A DNA stretch of 35,333 nt, from NCBI GenBank assembly GCA_913041065.1, contig CAJWII010000005.1, positions 1 to 35,333 on the forward strand. The letters are read 5' to 3'. The translations under genes were made by a program, and so were the position numbers. This document shows, piece by piece, positions 8,120 to 16,776 of this stretch. The notes under the pieces were generated by a model. It had not been told where the DNA came from, ran no database searches, and saw only the letters and a program-made list of their open reading frames with translations. The DNA comes from an uncultured Flavobacteriales bacterium (GTDB lineage: Bacteria; Bacteroidota; Bacteroidia; Flavobacteriales_D; Sanyastnellaceae). Within the stretch, counting starts at the first letter, position 1. The number at the start of each line of letters is the position of its first letter.

Positions 8120-9366
8120 CCAAGCGTCGCCCCCTGATGACGCCTTTGGCCGCGGTGACCCCACCGCGACACATGGCGCATTTGGTGGCGTCACGGTCGT
8201 ATTTGAGCTACCAGAAAGACGAACTGCGGGACAAGCTCAAGCACAACCCGTACTCCTACATCCAGGTCATCAACCCCGACGCGTCGAGGGACATCGACAC
8301 GCCGCGCGGCACGTCCGCCTTCTTCGAGGAAGTCCGCACGGAATACGACACCTTCAAATCGAGGGGGTGGCTGGTCGGGTCTGAAGAACCTGAATGGCTT
8401 GTGTACAAGCAATCCACGTCGAGCCACAGCTGGACGGGGGTGGTGTGCAACCTGGACCTCACGCGCTGTGCCGAAGGTGGACTGCGCACGCATGAACAAA
8501 CGCTCGCTTCTCGAGAAACCCTATTCACCTCCTTCTTGGACGCCGTGGGCTTCCATGCCGAGCCGGTGCTCTGCGCCAGGCCGCAAGGCAGCGCGATCGC
8601 CCAAGCCTCCAGCAAGGTGATGGCCGAGACCACCTCCCACCCCGCCCACACCGACTTCATGACGGCCGACGGGGTGCGGCATGAGATTTGGCGTGTGCCA
8701 TTGCACAGCCCCTCCGGCAAGGCCTTCTCGGACACCTGGGGCCAGGAAGACGTGCTCTACCTCGCCGACGGCCACCACCGGTTGGCATCGTCTCACCGGC
8801 TTCACCACGCCAGGCCTGACCTGCCCGGAGCGGCGCACATCTTGGCTTTGGTTGTGCCAGAAGAGGACCTCACCATCCTCGGCTTCCACAAGGAAGTGTG
8901 CGACGTCTCCATGACGGAAGAAGGCTGGCGCGACGCGCTTCAGTCCCTTCGAGGGGTGTGCAACGTGGAACCTTCCGAAGGCGGATGCGTAGTCCCCCAC
9001 GGGCCAGGTCAAATCACAGTGTCCTTCCAAGGGGAATCGTGGACGCTCACCCGGCGGCCAGGGTGCGATGCCGCCACGGACGCCGATTGGGTCAACATCC
9101 ACCTTCTTGAGAACATCTTGGGGATCGCCGACGCGCGTCACGACAAGCGCCTCCGGCACCTGCCTGAACCTCAGCGTCCCGAGGGAGGATGGCAAGCGCA
9201 GGGGGGCGCCCATCCCGACCGCATCCTCGTGCTCATCCACCCCATTCCGTTCTCGGACATCCGGGCCGTGGCCGATGCCGAAGGCACCCTCCCTCCAAAA
9301 AGCACGTGGGTGGAGCCCAAAATTCGAAGTGCCTTGTTCATCCACGAATTCAACACTGCGCCATGA
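8116..9366 (+). CDS. DUF1015 family protein of the serine operon
   Basis: 416 residues, soluble, no signal peptide. The motif 'VLYLADGHHRLASSHRL' near residue 215 is the hallmark of DUF1015 proteins. The N-terminal 'YLSYQKDELRDKLKHNPYSYIQVINPD' and the C-terminal 'LHLLENILGI...DKRLRHL' type segment also fit. The biochemical function is not established to my knowledge. It overlaps serA by 4 nt (ATGA) and yggS by 4 nt, placing it firmly in serine and PLP metabolism. The DGHHR signature resembles that of ParB/Srx-fold free-serine kinases such as SerK and SbnI; this analogy is mine and is developed in the findings. Another possibility is a regulatory or chaperone role for SerA/SerC. Family call firm, function open. 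Confidence 0.87.
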   Translation: MTKRRPLMTPLAAVTPPRHMAHLVASRSYLSYQKDELRDKLKHNPYSYIQVINPDASRDIDTPRGTSAFFEEVRTEYDTFKSRGWLVGSEEPEWLVYKQSTSSHSWTGVVCNLDLTRCAEGGLRTHEQTLASRETLFTSFLDAVGFHAEPVLCARPQGSAIAQASSKVMAETTSHPAHTDFMTADGVRHEIWRVPLHSPSGKAFSDTWGQEDVLYLADGHHRLASSHRLHHARPDLPGAAHILALVVPEEDLTILGFHKEVCDVSMTEEGWRDALQSLRGVCNVEPSEGGCVVPHGPGQITVSFQGESWTLTRRPGCDAATDADWVNIHLLENILGIADARHDKRLRHLPEPQRPEGGWQAQGGAHPDRILVLIHPIPFSDIRAVADAEGTLPPKSTWVEPKIRSALFIHEFNTAP

Positions 9367-10085
9367 CAGGCCGTCATTCCGTGAAGGACAACCTTCTCGC
9401 CGTGCAAGCCCAGGTGGAGGAGCAGGCTCAGGAGGCCGGCCACGAAGTGCATTTGGTCGCTGTCAGCAAGACCAAACCCGACGAAGACCTCCTGGCCGCC
9501 TACAACACAGGCCAGCGCGACTTCGGCGAAAACCGCGTGCAAGAATTGGTCGGCAAAGCAGCACGGCTGCCCCAAGACATCCGGTGGCACATGATCGGCC
9601 ACATCCAAACCAACAAGATCAAGGACTTCCTGCCATGCGTGCATTTGGTGCACGGTGTCGATCGGGTGAAAGTCCTGGACGTGATGGAGCGGGAGGCGAC
9701 CAAGCTCGACCGAACCGTCGACCTCCTGCTTCAAGTGCACATCGCTTCTGAGTCCTCGAAGTTTGGGTTCAGTCCGGAAGAACTTCACGACCTCGCACAA
9801 TCTGAAGTGTGGGAGGCGTATCCGCACCTGCGGCCAGTGGGCTTGATGGGCATGGCCACCTTCACCGACGACCAAGCCCAGGTGCGTGGTGAATTCAAGT
9901 CGCTTCGCACCTTGTTTCAGGAATTGCAACAACCCATGGCGGCCGTCGCCTCGGCACGCGGGGCCGGGTGGCACACCCTGAGTATGGGCATGAGCGGCGA
10001 CTGGCCCTTGGCTGTGGAAGAAGGCAGTACAATGGTGCGTGTGGGCAGCGCCATTTTTGGGGTGCGAAACGCCACAAAGCTTTGA
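9363..10085 (+). CDS. YggS/PLPBP family pyridoxal phosphate homeostasis protein
   Basis: 240 residues, alanine-racemase-like TIM barrel. The PLP lysine is in 'HLVAVSKTKPDEDL' (about residue 36), followed by 'GQRDFGENRVQEL', 'WHMIGHIQTNKIK', 'GLMGMATFTDD' and 'LSMGMSGDWPLAVEEGSTMVRVGSAIFG', all standard for the family. These proteins bind PLP, have no known enzymatic activity and buffer vitamin B6 and amino-acid pools. The start ATG 9363 overlaps the DUF1015 stop as ATGA; the longer ORF-track start lies inside that gene. Being coupled to serC, itself a PLP enzyme, is sensible. The stop TGA overlaps the TTG start of the next gene. Confidence 0.94.
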   Translation: MTGRHSVKDNLLAVQAQVEEQAQEAGHEVHLVAVSKTKPDEDLLAAYNTGQRDFGENRVQELVGKAARLPQDIRWHMIGHIQTNKIKDFLPCVHLVHGVDRVKVLDVMEREATKLDRTVDLLLQVHIASESSKFGFSPEELHDLAQSEVWEAYPHLRPVGLMGMATFTDDQAQVRGEFKSLRTLFQELQQPMAAVASARGAGWHTLSMGMSGDWPLAVEEGSTMVRVGSAIFGVRNATKL

Positions 10086-10384
10086 CATTCAAGGAATTTT
10101 GTGCCAAGCACGAACCTTGGTTTCAAGGCTGGCTCGTGTTGGCGCCGATTGTGGGGTTTGGCAGCACGACCCTGGTCAAAAACCAACTGTACCGCGTCTG
10201 GAAGGTGACCCACGGACTCACCGACAGCATCTCGGCGCAGCAGGCTCGAGAGATGGGACTCAACCCGCCAGATTGGTCGGGGGCGGCGTGGTACGGGCTG
10301 GCAGCTGCCTGTCTCTTCACGGTGTTTTACGTCTTGGCTGTCCGCACTTGGTCTCGGCACACCCCGCAAGAATCGGAGGACTGA
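10082..10384 (+). CDS. Small two-helix membrane protein, unknown function
   Basis: About 100 residues beginning at TTG 10082, which overlaps the yggS stop as TTGA. The ORF-track start at 9968 would put 38 residues in an alternative frame of yggS, so the TTG is preferred. Two hydrophobic stretches are seen: 'WFQGWLVLAPIVGFGSTTLV' (about 13-32) and 'WSGAAWYGLAAACLFTVFYVLAV' (about 67-89). They are separated by a polar loop with 'YRVWKVTHGLTDSISAQQAREMGLNPPD'. I do not recognise a family. It appears to be the last gene of the serC operon, 18 nt before an independent secreted-protein gene. Confidence 0.7.
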   Translation: MTFKEFCAKHEPWFQGWLVLAPIVGFGSTTLVKNQLYRVWKVTHGLTDSISAQQAREMGLNPPDWSGAAWYGLAAACLFTVFYVLAVRTWSRHTPQESED

Positions 10385-10402
10385 GGCCGTACCTTCCGAC
10401 CC

Positions 10403-11509
10403 ATGAAACGACTGTCCTCCCTCCTGCTCTGTTCCGCCGCTTGTTTGACCTCCGCGTGGGGCCAAACCCTCACTTCCATTGAAGCCGTCGAGTACGAGCC
10501 CAACAGCGACCGTTGGGTGGTGAGCAACGGCAACAGCATGCTGGTGACGGCAGACGAAGGCGTGACCTGGAACACCTTCGGAAGCGGAGGCGCCACCCAC
10601 GGCATGGAAGTGCTCGGATCGACCTTGTTTGCCATCCAAAACAACGTCCTCCGCGCCTACGACGTGGTGACTGAAGACCAAATTGGTTCTGTCATCCCGT
10701 TGGGCGTCACATTCCTCAATGGGATGGGCAGCTTTAGCAACGACGAAGGGGATTTTCTCGTGGTCAGCGATTTTGGAACTGGACGCATCCTGAAAGTCGA
10801 CGTGACCGACCCCATGGACATGCAAGTCAGCACACTGGTGGGCAACACCGGCACGACGCCCAACGGCGTCACCGTGGTGGACCAAACTGCGTACGTCGTG
10901 AATTGGGGGGGCAACGCTTCTGTGCTGGCCATCGACGTCGAGACGGGCGAACAAAGCACCATCCTCGGCAACTCCGGACTGGGCAACTGCGACGGCGTCG
11001 ACCACGTGTGGGGAAGCTTTGTGGTCAGCTCCTGGTCACCACAGCGGCTCACCTTGTTCACGATGGACGACGACGGCGCGTGGTCCGACGGCGAAACTCT
11101 GGTGCAAGGCAGCCCCTTGAGCAACCCGGCCGACCTCAGCATCAACACGGCTGGCGACACCTATGCGGTGGCGTGCAGCGGCAACAACACCGTGTACTTC
11201 GGCAACCTGATGGACTGGAACGACGTGACCGAATGGGCCGCCCCCTTCGACACACACGCTGCGTGGGCTGGGACCAACTTGGAATTGGCCCAGGCTCAAG
11301 ATGGCCAATGGACCTTGCGTGGGTTCGACTTGCAAGGACGTCAGCTGGGTTCGCACAAGGTCGCGCTACCTCAGGGCACCAGCCGCCTTTCCCGGTCAGA
11401 AGTCGGCACATGGCTTGAACGTGCCTCTTTGGCGGAAGTCACTTTCCAACCCAACGGGGCCCACGCTGGAACATTCCGGACCACGCTCAAGCGAACGGCA
11501 CTCCGTTAA
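10403..11509 (+). CDS. Secreted beta-propeller (SMP-30/NHL-like) protein
   Basis: 368 residues with a clear signal peptide (MKRLSSLLLCSAACLTSAWGQ, cleavage near residue 21). The body consists of repeated short beta blades such as 'FLVVSDFGTGRILKVDVTDP', 'NGVTVVDQTAYVVNWGGNASVLAIDVETGEQ' and 'DGVDHVWGSFVVSSWSPQRLTLFTM', which look like an SMP-30/gluconolactonase or NHL-type propeller. No catalytic assignment is possible. The last 75 residues contain 'TLRGFDLQGRQLGSHKVALPQG', resembling the conserved turn of T9SS sorting domains, but the rest of the tail is atypical, so it may be a diverged sorting domain. TACCTTCC at 10390 is a weak -7-like box five bases before the ATG. Its TAA stop overlaps the priA stop on the other strand. 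Confidence 0.85.
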   Translation: MKRLSSLLLCSAACLTSAWGQTLTSIEAVEYEPNSDRWVVSNGNSMLVTADEGVTWNTFGSGGATHGMEVLGSTLFAIQNNVLRAYDVVTEDQIGSVIPLGVTFLNGMGSFSNDEGDFLVVSDFGTGRILKVDVTDPMDMQVSTLVGNTGTTPNGVTVVDQTAYVVNWGGNASVLAIDVETGEQSTILGNSGLGNCDGVDHVWGSFVVSSWSPQRLTLFTMDDDGAWSDGETLVQGSPLSNPADLSINTAGDTYAVACSGNNTVYFGNLMDWNDVTEWAAPFDTHAAWAGTNLELAQAQDGQWTLRGFDLQGRQLGSHKVALPQGTSRLSRSEVGTWLERASLAEVTFQPNGAHAGTFRTTLKRTALR

Positions 11510-13962
11510 ACCGGATCCACATCCACGGTCAGGCGGAGACGCTTCCAGCGGGCGTCTTTCTGGAACTCTTCCAAGTCTGCCTCGAGCAACGGACGGTATT
11601 GCTGGGGAGCCAAGCTTCGCTCAAATTTCAGGGTGAGTTGGCGGATGTGCAGGTCGTTGATGCGCGCCAGCGCCGGGGTATCCGGTCCAATGATCCGGTC
11701 TCCAAACCGCTGATGCAAACGGGCCGCCAACACAGATGCACCGGCCTCCACCCGCTGCGCATCGGAATGCTTCAACGTCAGGCGAATCATCCGCACGTAA
11801 GGCGGGTACATGTACGTCTCACGCTCGGTCAATTCGCGCTTCACCACGGCCTCGTGGTCTTGCTCCACGACGTGCTGCAACAACCAGTGGTCTGCACTGA
11901 ACGACTGGATGACCACCTTGCCTCGGGGTCCATCGTTGGACCGGCCCGCGCGACCTGACACCTGGGTCAGCATTTGGTACGCCCGTTCGAAAGACCTGAA
12001 ATCCGGGAACGTGAGCATGCGGTCTGCAGACAGCACCCCCACCAAGCCTACGTTTGCAAAATCGAGACCTTTGGACACCATTTGCGTTCCCACCAAGATG
12101 TCGTACTCCTGGTCCGCAAAAGCTTCCAAAAGCCTGGCGTGGTCCGTCTTCTTCCGGGTGGTGTCCAAATCCATCCGCGCCACCCGAGCCGTGGGGAACA
12201 GCTCTTGGAGTTCTTCCTCGATACGCTCGGTGCCCAATCCTTGGGGTTTGAGTGCAGTGCTGCCGCAAGCGATGCACGTGGTGGGCGCTGGGCGCTCATG
12301 GTACCCGCAATGGTGGCAGTGCAACCCGCCCAAGGTTTTGTGCACCACAAGAGGGATGTCGCAGCGCTCGCACATCGGGGCATGGCCGCATTGTGTGCAT
12401 TGCATGGAAGGCGCGTAGCCGCGGCGATTTTGAAACAGAATCACCTGCCTGCCCGCATCCAAAGCCGCATCCATCTCGTCCCGCAGCAACTTGCTGAACC
12501 CGCCGCGCATGCTGCGTTGCTTGTGCTCCTTCTTCAAATCCGCCACGAAAATCTCAGGCAGCATCGCGCCCCCAAACCGCTCGGTCAGGGAGACCCGGTT
12601 GAGGCGGCCTTGGTCCACCAGCCATTGCGTCTCCACAGCCGGGGTCGCCGACCCGAGCACCGTGGGCACCTTTTTCTTGGCGGCCATCCACAGGGCCACA
12701 TCACGGGCGTGGTAGCGGGGGGCGGGGTCGTGTTGCTTGAAACTGGGTTCGTGTTCTTCGTCGACCACAATCAACCCCAGTTTTGGCAAGGGCAACAACA
12801 CGGCACTTCGGGCGCCCACGATGAGCTGGCCCTGTTGCGGCGCCATGACCTGCATCCAGGTGTTGGTCCGCTCTCGGCTTGAAAATCGGCTGTGGTACAC
12901 CTGCACCACGTCGCCAAAAAACCGACGCAGGCGGGCGATCAACTGGGTGGTCAAGGCGATTTCCGGCACCAAAAACAACACTTGGTTTCCCGCGGACAAC
13001 GCCTCGGCAATGAGGTGGGTGTAGATCTCCGTCTTTCCAGAACCCGTGACCCCCTGCAACAACACCGGCGTGCGCGCCACCAGCGAACTGTGGACGTCGT
13101 TGTAGGCCTTGGTTTGGGCGTCGGACAGGGCTGGAAGGCTGGCCGCACCTGGGGCGCTGGGCTGGGCAGGCTTGCGGTCCTCCAGCTGCAGGATGCCACG
13201 CTCCACCCACTTCTTGACGATGGTGGCATCTGTGCGACTGCGCTTTTGGGCTTGGATTTTGGGCAATTCGCCATGCTCAACCACCGTCAGCAACAGGCGT
13301 TCCATGGCCGCAGCACGAACCCCAGCCCACGCCAACGCCTCGGACAGGTCCGACTCGGTCACCCCATCGGCCACCTTGAGCCAGGCGACAGGCCTGGGTT
13401 GGGTGTGCTCCTGGAGCTCCTCCTTGGTCAGCACGAGCCCTCGTTGGATCAACGTCTTGATGATGTGCTGGGGGTGGCGTACGTCCAACAGGTCTGCGCA
13501 TTCACGCAACGTCATGGCCTCCCGCACATGCAAGGCGTCCAAGAGCAGCAGCGCCGTGTCGCTCAACCCGGCTTCCGACACTTGGCCGGCATCCGGATGC
13601 ACCACGATTTGGGTGGTGCTTTCAAGTTTCATCCCGGCAGGGAGGGCCGCGCCAATCATCTCACCCAGGGTGCACATGTAATGCGAAGCCATCCACGCAA
13701 AGAGGTCTCGTTGCGCCACCGTCATGATGGGCGTTTCGTCCACCACGGCTTCCACCTCTTTCGCCACGTAGCCTTCCGGCGACCTTTGGTGGCTCTCCCA
13801 GACAATGGCCGTCCACTTTTTTCGTCCGAGCGCAACCACCACGCGCGCGCCCACCACCGGCGCTGTACCGTCATCGAACCACTTGTACGTCAGTGTTTTG
13901 GGTAGCGCCAAGGGCACCACCACCTCGACGTATATGGGGGATGTGTGAGAAGCTGTGGACAC
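11506..13962 (-). CDS. priA: Primosomal protein N' (replication restart helicase PriA)
   Basis: 818 residues. The N-terminal 3'-DNA-binding domain ('YVEVVVPLALPKTLTYKW') is followed by a superfamily 2 helicase core with Walker A 'GVTGSGKTEIY' near residue 303 and the DEEH box near 399. A Zn-binding insert with paired CxxC motifs follows at about 519-565 ('CTQCGHAPMCERC', 'CHHCGYH', 'CIACGS'). Later helicase motifs include 'GTQMVSKGLDF' and 'QVSGRAGR'. PriA reloads the replisome at collapsed forks. The start is GTG 13962; no ATG precedes the conserved strand. It is divergent from bcp across 62 bases. The stop codon overlaps the convergent propeller gene's stop (bases 11506-11509 hold both). 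Confidence 0.97.
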   Translation of the reverse strand: MSTASHTSPIYVEVVVPLALPKTLTYKWFDDGTAPVVGARVVVALGRKKWTAIVWESHQRSPEGYVAKEVEAVVDETPIMTVAQRDLFAWMASHYMCTLGEMIGAALPAGMKLESTTQIVVHPDAGQVSEAGLSDTALLLLDALHVREAMTLRECADLLDVRHPQHIIKTLIQRGLVLTKEELQEHTQPRPVAWLKVADGVTESDLSEALAWAGVRAAAMERLLLTVVEHGELPKIQAQKRSRTDATIVKKWVERGILQLEDRKPAQPSAPGAASLPALSDAQTKAYNDVHSSLVARTPVLLQGVTGSGKTEIYTHLIAEALSAGNQVLFLVPEIALTTQLIARLRRFFGDVVQVYHSRFSSRERTNTWMQVMAPQQGQLIVGARSAVLLPLPKLGLIVVDEEHEPSFKQHDPAPRYHARDVALWMAAKKKVPTVLGSATPAVETQWLVDQGRLNRVSLTERFGGAMLPEIFVADLKKEHKQRSMRGGFSKLLRDEMDAALDAGRQVILFQNRRGYAPSMQCTQCGHAPMCERCDIPLVVHKTLGGLHCHHCGYHERPAPTTCIACGSTALKPQGLGTERIEEELQELFPTARVARMDLDTTRKKTDHARLLEAFADQEYDILVGTQMVSKGLDFANVGLVGVLSADRMLTFPDFRSFERAYQMLTQVSGRAGRSNDGPRGKVVIQSFSADHWLLQHVVEQDHEAVVKRELTERETYMYPPYVRMIRLTLKHSDAQRVEAGASVLAARLHQRFGDRIIGPDTPALARINDLHIRQLTLKFERSLAPQQYRPLLEADLEEFQKDARWKRLRLTVDVDPV

Positions 13963-14024
13963 GAAGGGGAAAATTAGGACTCACGGCGCGCAAACCTCGC
14001 AGGCTTCCGCGTGTTCTTTGAAGC

Positions 14025-14498
14025 ATGGCGACATGCATTTCCCCCCTCCAGGTCGGCGACAACGCCCCCGCGTTCTCCGCCCCTGACCAACACGGCAACG
14101 TCCGGACGTTGGCTGAATTTGCAGGACAAAAGTTGGTCTTGTATTTCTACCCCAAGGACAACACCCCTGGGTGCACCAACCAAGCGTGCAACTTGAACGA
14201 GAACTTGGGTGCGCTCCAAGCCGCGGGCTACACCGTCTTGGGGGTCAGCAAGGACCCCGCCAAATCGCACCACAAATTCATCGACAAGCATGGCCTCGGG
14301 TTTGACTTGCTCTGCGACGAGGAGTTGAGTGTGCACCACACCTTCGGAGTCTGGGGGCCCAAGAAATTCATGGGCCGAGAATTCGACGGCACGCACCGCA
14401 CCACATTTGTGATCGAAGCGGATGGCACCATCGGACGCATCATCGCCAAACCGAAGGTCAAAACGCACGCGGAAGAAATCCTCCAACCCGAGGCTTGA
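14025..14498 (+). CDS. bcp: Thioredoxin-dependent peroxiredoxin (BCP/PrxQ type)
   Basis: 157 residues, full length for the BCP/PrxQ subfamily. The peroxidatic Cys50 and resolving Cys55 lie in '[17 protein letters not shown]', the i/i+5 spacing typical of atypical 2-Cys PrxQ. '[15 protein letters not shown]' and '[16 protein letters not shown]' complete the family pattern. It reduces H2O2 and organic peroxides in the cytosol using thioredoxin. ATG 14025 fits the family N-terminus ('[17 protein letters not shown]'). Divergent from priA and 103 nt upstream of recA, so repair and peroxide-defence genes are adjacent. Confidence 0.96.
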   Translation: MATCISPLQVGDNAPAFSAPDQHGNVRTLAEFAGQKLVLYFYPKDNTPGCTNQACNLNENLGALQAAGYTVLGVSKDPAKSHHKFIDKHGLGFDLLCDEELSVHHTFGVWGPKKFMGREFDGTHRTTFVIEADGTIGRIIAKPKVKTHAEEILQPEA

Positions 14499-14536
14499 CA
14501 TCCGACGTTCATTGATTTCAAGCCGTCGTGGACAAA

Positions 14537-14584
14537 ACGGAGTCCCCTCCGTAAGTCCTTTACGGAGTGACCCGAATACCTTCG
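14537..14584 (+). promoter_or_regulatory. Three-armed inverted repeat and candidate -7 box upstream of recA
   Basis: Three arms alternate: ACGGAG (14537-14542), CTCCGTAA (14547-14554) and TTACGGAG (14560-14567). Arms two and three form a perfect 8-bp palindrome with a 5-base centre; arm two can instead pair with arm one over 6 bp. TACCTTCG at 14577-14584 resembles a TAnnTTTG -7 element (one mismatch), which would place the palindrome in the promoter spacer and -33 region, a normal operator position. There is no T tract, so a terminator is unlikely. It may be an SOS-type operator or a switching RNA leader. Confidence 0.5.
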
Positions 14585-14601
14585 CCCAAAACAACAGAAC
14601 A

Positions 14602-15636
14602 ATGGCAGCCAACAACGACAAATTGAAAGCCCTCCAACTGACCATGGACCGGTTGGACAAGACCTACGGCAAGGGCACCGTGATGAAACTCGGCGCGGAA
14701 GCGGTGGAGAAAATTGACGCCATCCCCAGCGGCAGCCTCAACCTCGACTTGGCCCTCGGCATAGGCGGGTACCCCAAGGGACGAGTCGTCGAGATATACG
14801 GCCCTGAATCTTCAGGGAAGACCACGCTGGCCATCCACGCCATAGCCGAGTGCCAAAAGCAAGGTGGCATCTGCGCCATTGTCGACGCCGAACACGCGTT
14901 CGACAAATTCTACGCCGAGAACTTGGGCGTGGACACCGAGAACCTCCTGATTTCTCAGCCAGACAACGGCGAGCAAGCCCTCGAAATTGCAGACAACCTC
15001 ATCCGTTCCGGCGCCATCGATCTCATTGTGATTGACTCTGTCGCCGCCCTGACGCCCCGTGCAGAAATCGAAGGCGAAATGTCCGACAGCTCCGTCGGCT
15101 TGCAAGCGCGGCTCATGTCCAAGGCCTTGCGGAAGCTCACGGGAACCATCAGCAAAACAGGGTGCTGCTGCATCTTCATCAACCAACTTCGCGAGAAGAT
15201 TGGGGTGATGTTTGGCAACCCAGAAACCACCACCGGCGGCAACGCGCTGAAGTTTTACTCCTCGGTGCGTGTCGATATCCGCCGCTCCACCCAAATCAAA
15301 GACGGCGACGCCGTGCAGGGAAACCGCACCAAGGTCAAAATCGTCAAGAACAAAGTGGCGCCGCCGTTCCGCCGCGCGGAGTTCGACATCATGTACGGCG
15401 AAGGCATTTCCAAATCTGGGGAAATCATCGACCTCGGTGTGGACCACGGCATCATCAAGAAAAGCGGTTCCTGGTTCTCCTACGGCGACACCAAATTGGG
15501 CCAAGGCCGGGACGCCGTGAAAGGGTTGATTGAAGACAATCCCGAATTGATGGAAGAACTGGAAGCCAAAATTGTGGAGGCCGTGAGTCCCACCAAGGCT
15601 GAAGCCAAGGAAGAAGAAGCTGCAGAATTGGCATGA
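14602..15636 (+). CDS. recA: Recombinase RecA
   Basis: 344 residues. ATP-binding Walker A '[14 protein letters not shown]' lies near residue 67, Walker B-type '[22 protein letters not shown]' follows, and the signature '[29 protein letters not shown]' carries the loop L2 region. It forms the strand-exchange filament and activates LexA-type autoproteolysis where LexA exists. ATG 14602 gives the conserved start '[27 protein letters not shown]'; the 60 upstream residues of the ORF track are non-coding. The acidic tail ('KEEEAAEL') is typical. The stop overlaps the start of the TPR lipoprotein gene (ATGA). Confidence 0.98.
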   Translation: MAANNDKLKALQLTMDRLDKTYGKGTVMKLGAEAVEKIDAIPSGSLNLDLALGIGGYPKGRVVEIYGPESSGKTTLAIHAIAECQKQGGICAIVDAEHAFDKFYAENLGVDTENLLISQPDNGEQALEIADNLIRSGAIDLIVIDSVAALTPRAEIEGEMSDSSVGLQARLMSKALRKLTGTISKTGCCCIFINQLREKIGVMFGNPETTTGGNALKFYSSVRVDIRRSTQIKDGDAVQGNRTKVKIVKNKVAPPFRRAEFDIMYGEGISKSGEIIDLGVDHGIIKKSGSWFSYGDTKLGQGRDAVKGLIEDNPELMEELEAKIVEAVSPTKAEAKEEEAAELA

Positions 15637-16694
15637 CTTCGTCGCTGCTTTCTCAATTCAAACACAACATGCAAAGCGGGGTGTCCATGGGGCTCCTCGC
15701 TTTGGCATTTGTGGGGTGTGTCCCCCCCTCTATTGACACGACAGATACCGACAGCCAGGACGCCGCCATCCTGGACAGCGCCGCCCATTTCAACGCTTGG
15801 ATTCTGGATTCCCCAGAAGACGCCAGCAGGTATGTCGACCGCGCAGCGTGGCATCTGCGCCAAGGCCGAATCACCTTGGGCTTGGAGGACCTCAACTTGG
15901 CCCTCAAAGCCGACTCCAACCACGCCCCTGCGTGGAGCGCCAAGGCCGACGCGCTGTACCTGACCCAGGCCTTCGAGCCATGCATTGAGCACTTGGACGC
16001 GTGCTTGGAGGTGGCTCCCTCTCACATTCCGTGTCTGCTCCGGCGCGCTGAAATGCACATCCACTTGGGCCAGCACCCCGAAGCGTTCGCGAAGTTGAAC
16101 GACGTGCTCCGCAGAGACGCCTTGAACCACGAGGCATACTGGATGAAAGGCATGATTTACCGAGACCAAGGCAACGCGGCCAACGCCAAGAGCTCGTTTC
16201 AAACCGCCGTGGAAGTCAACCCTGACTTCTTCGACGGATACATCGCCTTGGGTCTGGCCTTGGCGGCGGAAAACGACACCCTCGCCATCGGATATTACAC
16301 CACGGCGATGGAGCTCAAATCGAACAGCGTGGAGGCAAAGTACAATCTGGCGTACTTCTTGCAAGAGCGTCAGCCCACGTCTCGCTCTCTCTTGCTGCGC
16401 GCCCTCAGCTTGTACCGCGACATTTTGAAGCTAGACAGCCAGAACGCGACAGCGGCCTTCAACCAAGGGTACATCCACCTGGAACACTTTCAGCAATACG
16501 ACAGTGCCGTTGTGCATTTCAGCCGAGCCATCGATGCGCTGCCCTACTACCACCAAGCATTCTACAACCGCGGGTTGGCTTATGAGAGTCTAGACGACTT
16601 GCGCCAAGCAGAGCTGGACTACCGTGAGGCCTTGCGTTGCCAACCCGACTTCACTTCAGCGGCGTTGGCCCTGCAGCGCGTTCTGGACCGCTGA
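15633..16694 (+). CDS. TPR-repeat lipoprotein
   Basis: 353 residues. The N-terminus '[21 protein letters not shown]' looks like a lipoprotein signal with the lipidated Cys at residue 29; phenylalanine at -3 is a weak point of the lipobox. From about residue 45 to the end there are seven or eight TPR-like helical pairs, e.g. '[30 protein letters not shown]', '[43 protein letters not shown]' and '[32 protein letters not shown]'. It is probably a periplasm-facing scaffold for protein interactions. ATG 15633 overlaps the recA stop by 4 nt; ATG 15669 (Met13) is also possible and gives a better signal peptide. No partner can be named from the sequence. Confidence 0.85.
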   Translation: MTSSLLSQFKHNMQSGVSMGLLALAFVGCVPPSIDTTDTDSQDAAILDSAAHFNAWILDSPEDASRYVDRAAWHLRQGRITLGLEDLNLALKADSNHAPAWSAKADALYLTQAFEPCIEHLDACLEVAPSHIPCLLRRAEMHIHLGQHPEAFAKLNDVLRRDALNHEAYWMKGMIYRDQGNAANAKSSFQTAVEVNPDFFDGYIALGLALAAENDTLAIGYYTTAMELKSNSVEAKYNLAYFLQERQPTSRSLLLRALSLYRDILKLDSQNATAAFNQGYIHLEHFQQYDSAVVHFSRAIDALPYYHQAFYNRGLAYESLDDLRQAELDYREALRCQPDFTSAALALQRVLDR

Positions 16695-16720
16695 GCCTCT
16701 CGCCGGCATCCGCGTGCATG

Positions 16721-16753
16721 AAAAAGGGCGGCCCGTGAGGACCGCCCTTCTCT
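16721..16753 (-). terminator. Rho-independent terminator for the thrS-infC-rpmI-rplT operon, possibly bidirectional
   Basis: The stem AAGGGCGG/CCGCCCTT (16724-16731 with 16742-16749) encloses a 10-base loop. On the minus strand it is followed by TTTTT (from A16721-16725), making a good terminator for the rplT transcript. On the plus strand the tail is only CTTCTCTTC, so ending the recA-lipoprotein transcript is possible but weaker. Confidence 0.82.
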
Positions 16754-16776
16754 TCACCCACCACAGGTGATTGTTC

